Assembly: GCA_910586245.1 (NCBI GenBank)
Contig: CAJUFY010000011.1
Location: 1 to 21,519, forward strand
DNA: 21,519 bases
Source of the DNA: an uncultured Christensenella sp.
Lineage (GTDB): Bacteria > Bacillota > Clostridia > Christensenellales > Borkfalkiaceae
Reading direction: 5' to 3'
The notes below the pieces were generated by a model, which saw only the letters and a list, made by a program, of their open reading frames with translations, did not search any database and was not told the DNA's origin. Position 1 is the stretch's first letter, and the number at the start of each line of letters is the position of its first letter. Positions 1 through 5,577 of this stretch are shown here, piece after piece. The position numbers and the translations under genes were made by a program.

Positions 1-2
1 TG

Positions 3-68
3 TTCGGTATATTTATTTTACTTTGCAGCGTTATTGCCTTATTGTTAAAATTTAAGATTAAACGATAA
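3..68 (+). CDS. C-terminal end of a membrane protein (partial)
   Basis: Only the last 21 codons and the TAA stop are in the window; the gene begins upstream. The visible residues form one hydrophobic stretch rich in Ile, Leu and Val, followed by a short basic tail (KFKIKR). This is the pattern of a final transmembrane helix with a positively charged cytoplasmic end. The frame stays open from the first base, and the small zinc-ribbon gene follows 23 nt later, so the two are probably co-transcribed in the mobile element. No family can be assigned from so little sequence, and the open frame could be chance. Confidence 0.4.
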   Translation, partial: FGIFILLCSVIALLLKFKIKR

Positions 69-91
69 AAGTACAAAAAGAAATACAGTCT

Positions 92-253
92 ATGACAAAT
101 TATATTGTATGCCCCGAATGTGGGTATAAATTATTCAAGTTAGGCGACGGCTCAAACGTAGAAATACTTTGCCCGAAATGCAAACTGAAATTGCAAATAG
201 AAATCAAGGGCGACGAAATCACAATATTAAAAATGCTATCTGACAAAGCATAA
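92..253 (+). CDS. Small zinc-ribbon protein (Com/KTR-like)
   Basis: A 53-residue protein with two CPxC knuckles, CPEC at residues 7-10 and CPKC at 27-30, spaced like a rubredoxin-type zinc ribbon. The second half is beta-prone (KLQIEIKGDEITIL). Tiny cysteine-rich proteins like this (Com of Mu-like phages, the cysteine-rich KTR proteins of conjugative elements) are common cargo in mobile elements of gut Firmicutes; their exact role is mostly unknown. The gene is too short for usual ORF cut-offs. No good Shine-Dalgarno is visible before the ATG. A hairpin terminator starts 27 nt after the stop, which supports a real gene end here. The fold is well supported; the Com/KTR label is a resemblance only. 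Confidence 0.6.
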   Translation: MTNYIVCPECGYKLFKLGDGSNVEILCPKCKLKLQIEIKGDEITILKMLSDKA

Positions 254-279
254 CAACCGAATAAATCTTTATAACAAAT

Positions 280-349
280 AAAGAATTGAGTGTACGAAAG
301 TAAAAAATTATTTTCGGGAGCAGTAAATGGCGCACTCAATTCTTTTTTT
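280..349 (+). terminator. Rho-independent terminator with a branched loop
   Basis: A perfect 13-bp stem pairs AAAGAATTGAGTG (280-292) with CACTCAATTCTTT (333-345), followed by a T run to 349. The 40-nt loop holds a second hairpin, CGAAAGTAA with TTATTTTCG and an AAAA loop, at about 295-316. It closes the transcription unit of the membrane-protein tail and zinc-ribbon gene. The large structured loop is unusual for a simple terminator. Confidence 0.7.
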
Positions 350-464
350 ATACATAGACACCTCATAACAAACGCAATCATAACCCACTACAAACTAATA
401 TTGGGCTGTAAGCACACGCACGTTCGCGGACGGCTGGCATTTGTTAAAGGTGTTAAGGCTCTCT

Positions 465-535
465 ATGAAAGAGTAAAACCCGACAGATTTTCAAGGCTTA
501 TAAAGTCTGAAAGTTTGTCGGGCTTTTTTGTTTTT
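465..535 (+). promoter_or_regulatory. Possible attenuator: MKE leader frame plus terminator
   Basis: The hairpin pairs 479-493 (CCCGACAGATTTTCA) with 508-522 (TGAAAGTTTGTCGGG), 15 bp including two G-U pairs, and is followed by C(T)6G(T)5 to 535, a textbook terminator. Just before it, AAGG (455-458) is followed by ATG-AAA-GAG-TAA at 465-476, a three-codon frame whose stop ends 2 nt before the stem. Short leader frames joined to terminators control many genes on mobile elements by ribosome stalling. The next gene, a sigma-like factor, starts 65 nt later. The terminator is secure; the attenuator reading is inference. The rest of the 254-599 gap shows only the earlier terminator and no gene I can support. 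Confidence 0.5.
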
Positions 536-599
536 AAGTAATTTTCTAAAAAACCTTACCGCTTTGCCGTTGCCGTGCTTATAGTTGGAGGCTTTCTAT

Positions 600-1007
600 A
601 TGCAAGTAATTATTTATAAATTTGTTGACGGCACTACAAATGAAATAGAAGTTACAGACGAATTATATTTGATACACTTACAACTCGTACAAATGGAAAA
701 ACGCAACCATTGGCGGGAAACAAGGCGGCATACCTCTTTGAACTACTTAATTGAAAACGGAATAGATTTTGAGGACAAGTCCGCTGATACGCTTGCTATA
801 ATCATACGGCGCGAAAACATAGAGCGCGTACATAAAGCGTTATTAACGCTATCGGACAAGCGGCGCGAATTGGTGCATAAATTCTATTACGAGGAAATGA
901 CTATGCGGGCGATTGCGCGTGAGCGCGGCGTTTCTCACTCGTCCATATCTCAACAAATGGCAACAGTACGCAAACATTTGCAAAAGCAATTACGTGATTT
1001 TGTATAA
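600..1007 (+). CDS. Sigma-70 region 4-like protein of mobile-element type
   Basis: A 135-residue protein. Residues 1-20 form a short beta-rich head (IIYKFVDGTTNEIEV), followed by a charged stretch with RRHTSLNYL. A C-terminal helix-turn-helix like sigma region 4 lies at about 85-130: L-x-x-L-x-x-x-x-R-E-L at 81-91, then EEMTMRAIARERGVSHSSISQQM. Proteins with this layout are frequent near the ends of clostridial integrative elements and probably act as transcription regulators rather than full sigma factors, since region 2 is missing. I chose the ATG at 600 because GGAGG at 587-591 sits 8 nt before it; a TTG at 585 in the same frame overlaps that ribosome site. The gene lies downstream of a terminator/attenuator and upstream of the 90-bp repeats. 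Target promoters cannot be read from the sequence. Confidence 0.8.
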   Translation: MQVIIYKFVDGTTNEIEVTDELYLIHLQLVQMEKRNHWRETRRHTSLNYLIENGIDFEDKSADTLAIIIRRENIERVHKALLTLSDKRRELVHKFYYEEMTMRAIARERGVSHSSISQQMATVRKHLQKQLRDFV

Positions 1008-1020
1008 TATATATACTATT

Positions 1021-1230
1021 ACCAGTTCACCCCGTAACGTGTAACGCAATTAAAGCAAACACGGCAATACACGGGCGGCTTGCCGCCCGTGTGCGGGTGG
1101 ACATAGTATTACCAGTTCACCCCGTAACGTGTAACGCAATTAAAGCAAACACGGCAATACACGGGCGGCTTGCCGCCCGTGTGCGGGTGGACATAGTATT
1201 ACCAGTCCACCCCGTAACACTGTAACACTT
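1021..1230. repeat. 90-bp direct tandem repeat with internal hairpin
   Basis: Two identical 90-bp units occupy 1021-1110 and 1111-1200, and a third diverged, partial copy runs from 1201 to about 1230. Each full unit has a perfect 11-bp inverted repeat, ACACGGGCGGC-TT-GCCGCCCGTGT (1069-1092 in unit 1, 1159-1182 in unit 2), and a doubled GTAAC pentamer (CCGTAACGTGTAACG; CCGTAACACTGTAACAC in the partial copy). It lies between the sigma-like gene and the element edge. Candidate roles are arm-type recombinase or excisionase sites, or a structured RNA. There is no poly-T after the hairpins, so they are not ordinary terminators. Confidence 0.85.
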
Positions 1231-1323
1231 TTGGCGTAAAAAACGTAGAAACTTGTAAATCTATGACGAAATGTATTTATCTTAATTTACGACCATTAGG
1301 GTGGGTTCTCTTGGGTGGGAGAT

Positions 1324-1366
1324 AGTAAAACGGCAACGAGCCTAAACTCATTGCCGTTTTACTTTT
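1324..1366 (+). terminator. Rho-independent terminator at the element edge
   Basis: A perfect 13-bp stem, AGTAAAACGGCAA (1324-1336) with TTGCCGTTTTACT (1351-1363), has a 14-nt loop and is followed by TTT and a second T5 at 1370-1374. There is no T run on the opposite side, so it works for plus-strand transcription. It would stop transcripts of the element from running into the tRNA-Leu gene from behind. Apart from this and the 90-bp repeats, the 1008-1434 stretch holds a GGGTGGG pair (1300-1318) and a perfect palindrome CAAATACGTATTTG (1400-1413), but no gene. Confidence 0.75.
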
Positions 1367-1434
1367 ACCTTTTTGCGACAAAGCCCGCAACCCCGTTTAC
1401 AAATACGTATTTGAGGTTCAAACTCTGTCTGTCT

Positions 1435-1517
1435 TGGTGCGGACGAAGGGACTCGAACCCCCATGGTCTCCCACAGGAACCTGAAACCTGCGCGTCTGCC
1501 AATTTCGCCACGTCCGC
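1435..1517 (-). tRNA. tRNA-Leu(CAG), CCA encoded
   Basis: The minus strand folds into a class II tRNA: 7-bp acceptor stem GCGGACG/CGTCCGC, D arm with AATTGGCAGAC, anticodon loop TTCAGGT with CAG (complement of 1481-1483), short variable arm TGG-GAGA-CCA, and T arm GGGGG-TTCGAGT-CCCTT. Discriminator A and an encoded CCA lie at 1438-1435. The innermost anticodon-stem pair 31-39 is U-U, a mismatch. It reads CUG leucine codons. The gene begins 31 nt after the stop of the S51 peptidase gene on the same strand, with only a weak hairpin (1531-1544) between, so it may be read from the end of the long operon. Its 3' end faces the mobile-element side. Confidence 0.95.
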
Positions 1518-1548
1518 ATATCAAATTGTTTCGGCATAAGCCGATGCG

Positions 1549-2241
1549 CTACGCCTGAAACTGCGTTTTTATCAACTTTTTTCCAGAAGAGCCGTCGAGA
1601 TAATAAACACTCCCGCCCCCCGATATGCTTTTCAACGGTATACCGTTTACAAATTCGAGTGCGGAATTGTTTTCCAATCCCCAAGCGCGATACTTATTAT
1701 ACAACACGATTTGATCAAAGTCAAGCATTCTTTCGTCATAGTGCGGAGAAATTTTTCCTGAAATCCAGCCTAGCCCGCGATACATAGCGTATTCCCCTTC
1801 TACAACCGAATCGGAATACATATCCTCAAACCAACAGATTGCTCCGGCGGATAATCCGCAAAGAATTACTCCCCGTTCGTAAGCCTGTAAAATCAGATCA
1901 AGCACGCCCGTACTGCGCCACTGTTCCAGCATATAGACGGTATTGCCGCCTCCGACGTAAATAAAATCAGCTTTTTCAAACTTTACGCGCAACTTATCCA
2001 AATCGATATCCCGATTACAAATGAGCGCGACGTCCGTTTTAATATCGAACAATCCCGTGTAAACTTTATGAAACGTATTGTAATACGGCATGCAATCGTG
2101 GCTTGCAGTCGGCAGAAACAATCCGTTGGCGCGGCGGTCGCCCGCGATCTTTTTCGCTTCCGAAGCAATATATTCGTCGATTTCCAACGTTTCGCGGTTT
2201 TTTAATTCCCCACCGCCGATCGCGATGATCCTTTTATCCAT
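1549..2241 (-). CDS. Peptidase E/cyanophycinase-like protein (family S51)
   Basis: A 230-residue protein of the S51 fold, related to class I glutamine amidotransferases. Family members are serine peptidases such as dipeptidase PepE (N-terminal Asp dipeptides) or cyanophycinase. Visible marks: IIAIGGGEL at the N-terminus, the YVGGGNT strand-turn at 95-101, the nucleophile elbow GLSAGAICW with Ser131, and SPHYDE with His167. The length fits cytoplasmic PepE-type enzymes, and there is no signal peptide. The ATG overlaps the end of the PII-like gene by 8 nt (ATGGATAA), so translation is probably coupled. It is the last protein gene of the long minus-strand run. The substrate is not decided by sequence; no cyanophycin synthetase is in the window, so a general Asp-peptidase role is the simplest guess. 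Confidence 0.85.
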   Translation of the reverse strand: MDKRIIAIGGGELKNRETLEIDEYIASEAKKIAGDRRANGLFLPTASHDCMPYYNTFHKVYTGLFDIKTDVALICNRDIDLDKLRVKFEKADFIYVGGGNTVYMLEQWRSTGVLDLILQAYERGVILCGLSAGAICWFEDMYSDSVVEGEYAMYRGLGWISGKISPHYDERMLDFDQIVLYNKYRAWGLENNSALEFVNGIPLKSISGGGSVYYLDGSSGKKLIKTQFQA

Positions 2242-3109
2242 TCTTCTCTTCCGAAATCAAATCTTCTGCAACGGCGTGATCAGTCTTCTCGTTTTTCGCA
2301 TCACCGTCTTCTTCATCCGTTGCCGAAATTCCAGCCGTACGGTCGACCGGAATCGAAAAGATAATTCCGCCCGCTTCCGTCTTTAACCCTACTTTTTCCG
2401 AAAGCGCCTCCATGATTGCAATCTTCCCCTCTTTTTTCGTAAGAATCATCAAAAGCTCCCGCTCTTCCATGAGGGAAATTCCGATAAATTGCTCCGCTTT
2501 TTTATTATTCAGATTCCGCGCGCGGATAACCGTACCGCCTGCGGCGCCTGAGGCGCGCGCGGCTTCCATCGCTTCGTCCACGTGATTCGCTTCAACCGAA
2601 ACCAAAACCAAATCGTATTTTCTATCTTCACTACTCATCAACTTTCTCCTGTCAACGTTTTTTATGCTTGCGGCGGAAGCAATCCCGTTTGCGATAATTT
2701 CGGAAACGCCGCTCAACGGAATCGTAAAAGAAATACCTCTCCCGACAAGATACAAAGACATTTTTCCGCGGATTTCACGGATAATCGTGTCTTCGTCGCT
2801 TTCGGGGATGAGAGAGAAAACAACGGATTTTTCCGTTTCTCCGATTCCCAAATAATCGAGTACCGTAGAATGCGCCGTACCGGTTGCGGCAAACGTCATG
2901 GAAAGCGAAACCGAAACGTCGTCAAGTACCGATTTTAATTTGATTTCGTCTTTCTGATTGACGATACTAACCAACAGTTTACTGCGGTTCAACGACCGTT
3001 CCGTCGATTTTCCACTGATCCGCGCCGTCGTTCTCTCGCCTGCGGCTTGCAGTTTTGTTTTCAACTCGGCAGCCAACTTTTGCTGCACTTTCCGTTTCTT
3101 TTCCGCCAT
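2234..3109 (-). CDS. Double PII-like regulatory protein next to DUF1538
   Basis: A 291-residue soluble protein with two PII (GlnB)-like ferredoxin folds in tandem. Domain 1 runs from about 43 to 150 (KLLVSIVNQ ... GRGISFTIPLSGVSEI) and domain 2 from about 164 to 262 (YDLVLVSVEANHVDEAM ... GGIIFSIPVDRTAGI). The closing strand pattern G-x-I-x-F-x-I-P-hydrophobic occurs in both halves, and TEAGG at 244-248 resembles the PII C-terminal signature. A basic N-terminal extension (1-42) and an acidic tail (266-291) flank them. It starts 1 nt after the stop of the DUF1538 membrane gene. PII proteins sense nucleotides and small metabolites and gate transporters, so this one probably controls the DUF1538 protein. 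No canonical T-loop uridylylation site was recognised. The regulatory link is inference from adjacency and fold. Confidence 0.75.
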   Translation of the reverse strand: MAEKKRKVQQKLAAELKTKLQAAGERTTARISGKSTERSLNRSKLLVSIVNQKDEIKLKSVLDDVSVSLSMTFAATGTAHSTVLDYLGIGETEKSVVFSLIPESDEDTIIREIRGKMSLYLVGRGISFTIPLSGVSEIIANGIASAASIKNVDRRKLMSSEDRKYDLVLVSVEANHVDEAMEAARASGAAGGTVIRARNLNNKKAEQFIGISLMEERELLMILTKKEGKIAIMEALSEKVGLKTEAGGIIFSIPVDRTAGISATDEEDGDAKNEKTDHAVAEDLISEEKNG

Positions 3110-3110
3110 G

Positions 3111-4646
3111 TCAGTCCACCGTATATTCTAAGATCCGATCCTCTACTGCAAGGAAATTACGTTTGATTTTTCCCGTCTTATGTTTATACCGAATTCCGAG
3201 TACCTGAATAGAAATTAAAGGCGCGAGGGCGACAAACGCGACGCAACCGAATGCCTGCGTCATAATCGCTTCCCCGCCGAGCAACGCATTGCATGCGCCA
3301 ATCGCCATCGGCAATACGAAAGACGAAACCATTGCGCCGCTCGCAACACCGCCCGAGTCAAACGCAATACCCGTAAAAAGCGGAGGCGTAAAAAAGGTGA
3401 GTCCCAACGCAATCACGTAACCCGGCACGAGTATCCACATGATATTGATTCCCGTAAGAATGCGAAGCATTGCCAAACCGATTGCAATACATACGCCGAT
3501 ACAAAGCCCCTTTTTCATTGCAGAAGAACTGATTGCACCCGCAGACATGCGCTCAACCTGTTTGTTCAGAACGTGTACCGCAGGTTCCGCCGCAACGACA
3601 AAGTAACCGATCAGCATGCCGATCGGAATCAGAAGCCACCCGCCCCAAAGCTCGGCTAAAATTTCGCCGATCCGTCTTCCGACGGGCATAAATCCGACGT
3701 TTGCACCCGATAAGAACATGACGAGCCCGACGAACGTATACAAGAAGCCGAATAAAATCCGCATGAGCTGCTTTTTATGAAACGAGCGCGTCGCAAGCTG
3801 AAAGATCAAAAAGAACGCGATAATCGGGCTGATTGCAATTGCAACTTCAATCGAATAATCCCCGAAACCGTGCAAATAATTCCAAAGTACGTCACGCGTA
3901 GTATTTACAACGGTCAACTCTTCGACAACGTATTCAACGTTTTCCGCACCGCACACGATCCCGAGAATGAGAACCGCGATAATCGGACCGACGCTGGAAA
4001 GCGCCACAAGTCCGAACGAGTCGTCCTGCCCTTTTTTATCGCTTCGGATCGATGCGACACCGACGCCGAGCGACATAATAAACGGTACGGTCATCGGTCC
4101 CGTAGTGACCCCGCCCGCATCGAAAGAAACCGCCCAGAATCCGGGATCGACGAAGCAAAAACAAAGAACAAACGCCGCAACGTAAAATACCATTAAAATA
4201 ATGGACAGCCGAATCCGGAACACGATACGAAGCATGGCGATCGTCAGAAAAATCCCGACGCCGCCCGCAACAGTAATAATCAAAAGATAATTGCCCAGAA
4301 TCGTTTTTTCCGCAACGTCCTTTACCTGCTCCGCAAGAATCTGCAAATCGGGTTCGGCAAGCGTCACGATAATTCCGATGATGAAGGAAAGAAATGCAAT
4401 CAGCCAGATTTTACGGGAACGCGTCATGGAAGATCCGATTTTTTCACCGATCACAAGCATGGACATATCTGCGCCCAACGTAAAACAGCCCATTCCGACG
4501 ATCAGCAAAAATACACCGATCGTAAACAGCACGAACGTGCCCGAATCAAGCGGCGTAAACGTAATGCTAAGTGCAAATACGATCAGCGCAATCGGCAAAA
4601 TCGACGTCAGCGATTCTATAATTTTATCTCTCAACGCCTTGGTCAT
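3111..4646 (-). CDS. DUF1538 family polytopic membrane protein
   Basis: A 511-residue protein with about 12 or more hydrophobic segments, probably a transporter of unknown substrate in the cytoplasmic membrane. It is built from two homologous halves. FDAGGVTTG at 175-183 recurs as FDSGGVASG at 429-437, and LAEPDLQILAEQV at 96-108 recurs as AAEPAVHVLNKQV at 352-364, both with an offset of about 255 residues. The AEP and FD(A/S)GGV motifs sit beside membrane segments and could line a substrate or ion path, as paired re-entrant motifs do in repeat-built transporters. The ATG follows GAGAGGAAG by 8 nt, and the gene starts 24 nt after rpiB. The PII-like gene follows 1 nt later, suggesting a regulated pair. 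The family assignment is from recognition of the motifs; the function is unknown. Confidence 0.8.
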   Translation of the reverse strand: MTKALRDKIIESLTSILPIALIVFALSITFTPLDSGTFVLFTIGVFLLIVGMGCFTLGADMSMLVIGEKIGSSMTRSRKIWLIAFLSFIIGIIVTLAEPDLQILAEQVKDVAEKTILGNYLLIITVAGGVGIFLTIAMLRIVFRIRLSIILMVFYVAAFVLCFCFVDPGFWAVSFDAGGVTTGPMTVPFIMSLGVGVASIRSDKKGQDDSFGLVALSSVGPIIAVLILGIVCGAENVEYVVEELTVVNTTRDVLWNYLHGFGDYSIEVAIAISPIIAFFLIFQLATRSFHKKQLMRILFGFLYTFVGLVMFLSGANVGFMPVGRRIGEILAELWGGWLLIPIGMLIGYFVVAAEPAVHVLNKQVERMSAGAISSSAMKKGLCIGVCIAIGLAMLRILTGINIMWILVPGYVIALGLTFFTPPLFTGIAFDSGGVASGAMVSSFVLPMAIGACNALLGGEAIMTQAFGCVAFVALAPLISIQVLGIRYKHKTGKIKRNFLAVEDRILEYTVD

Positions 4647-4670
4647 AGAACTTTCTTCCTCTCAGTCTGC

Positions 4671-5123
4671 TTATTTCGAATACTTCCGCTCGATTGCCGT
4701 AATTTTGTCGATTCTGCGGCAATGTTTTTCTTCCGCGGAAAACGGCGTATTTAAAAACGTTTCCACGATTTCGAGCGCGAGGTTCACGCCGACCAGACCG
4801 CCGCCCAACGCCAACACGTTTGCATCATTATGAAGCCGCGTCATTTTAGCCGAAAGCGGCTCCGAACAAAGCCCGCAGCGGATTCCGGGGACCTTATTTG
4901 CCGCGATGCTGATCCCGATTCCCGTCGTGCAAACGAAAATGCCGCGTTCACATTCCCCTTTCGCAACCGCTTCGGCCGCTTTCAGCGCATAATCCGGATA
5001 GTCGCAAGAATTTTCGGTCGTTGTACCGAAGTCTACGGGAGTATACCCGTTTGCATTCAAATATTTTACGACCGCGTTTTTCAACGCAAGCCCGCCGTGA
5101 TCGCAACAAAGAGCTATTTTCAT
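4671..5123 (-). CDS. rpiB: Ribose-5-phosphate isomerase B
   Basis: A 150-residue sugar-phosphate isomerase of the RpiB/LacAB family, interconverting ribose-5-phosphate and ribulose-5-phosphate in the non-oxidative pentose phosphate pathway. The N-terminus reads KIALCCDHGG (Asp8, His9 of the phosphate/sugar site). CTTGIGISIAANK at 65-77 carries the catalytic Cys65 and the anion-binding TGIG loop, and HNDAN (98-102) with LALGGG follows. The length is that of the family. The ATG has GGAGG 6 nt upstream and starts 1 nt after the stop of the YwlE-like phosphatase gene. The order sua5, ywlE, rpiB matches the ywlC-ywlE-ywlF neighbourhood of Bacillus. A single Cys in the active loop favours RpiB over a LacA/LacB galactose-6-phosphate isomerase subunit; no lac genes are near. 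Confidence 0.95.
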   Translation of the reverse strand: MKIALCCDHGGLALKNAVVKYLNANGYTPVDFGTTTENSCDYPDYALKAAEAVAKGECERGIFVCTTGIGISIAANKVPGIRCGLCSEPLSAKMTRLHNDANVLALGGGLVGVNLALEIVETFLNTPFSAEEKHCRRIDKITAIERKYSK

Positions 5124-5124
5124 T

Positions 5125-5577
5125 TTATTCCTCCTGTGAACGGATACGTAATCCTTTGATAATTTGCGGCATACACTGCAAAATCGTTTGCAGCGTCGCG
5201 CGGTATACTTCGATCGGCTGTCCGTACGGATCGGGGATCTCCCGCCCGCACAATTGATACATACTGGTTACGTTATGAAAATGTGCGAGAAGATTGCGCT
5301 GCGGTTCCGTCATGCAAACCACCGCATACGCTTCCGACACCATTTTTTCGGTTAACTGACGGGATTTAAACTTTGGCGAAACGGAAATATTGCGTTCTTT
5401 CAACACGTAAGCGCTGCCCTGTGAAATCGGACTGCCCGCCTGCGCGCGAACGCCCGCCGACTGTACGCTGTACCAGCTGATTTTTCTGCGTTTCAATTCC
5501 GCTTTTAATACCGCTTCCGCCATCGGCGAACGGCAGGTATTCCCCGTGCAGACGAATATGATCTTCTTATGTTTCAT
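5125..5577 (-). CDS. ywlE: Low-molecular-weight phosphatase, YwlE-like (protein-arginine phosphatase)
   Basis: A 150-residue protein with the LMW-PTP P-loop CTGNTCRS at 10-17 (Cys10 nucleophile, Arg16) and the general-acid loop DPYG (Asp116). The Thr14 position is where YwlE has Thr11, the residue that favours phospho-arginine, whereas tyrosine-specific members have Ile. The expected reaction is removal of phosphate from protein arginine, opposing McsB kinase and ClpCP tagging. I chose the ATG at 5577 over the in-frame TTG at 5592 because GGGAGG lies 7 nt upstream and the protein then begins directly at the first beta strand. It overlaps sua5 by 11 nt and is followed 1 nt later by rpiB. The synteny with Bacillus ywlE strengthens the call. 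McsB is not in the window. Confidence 0.85.
   Translation of the reverse strand: MKHKKIIFVCTGNTCRSPMAEAVLKAELKRRKISWYSVQSAGVRAQAGSPISQGSAYVLKERNISVSPKFKSRQLTEKMVSEAYAVVCMTEPQRNLLAHFHNVTSMYQLCGREIPDPYGQPIEVYRATLQTILQCMPQIIKGLRIRSQEE

Noticed and set aside
290..541. 83-codon frame on the plus strand
   Set aside because: It reads through two terminator hairpins and a poly-T run, and has no recognisable domain or good ribosome site.
1021..1230. CRISPR-like array
   Set aside because: The units are 90 bp and identical throughout, with no unique spacers and no cas genes; this is a plain tandem repeat.
1315..1539. 74-codon frame over the tRNA-Leu region
   Set aside because: It crosses a terminator and the complement of a functional tRNA gene, so it is a chance frame.
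1531..1544. Terminator between the S51 peptidase gene and tRNA-Leu
   Set aside because: The hairpin TCGGC-TTAT-GCCGA has only 5 bp and no real T run after it, so I would not call it a terminator.
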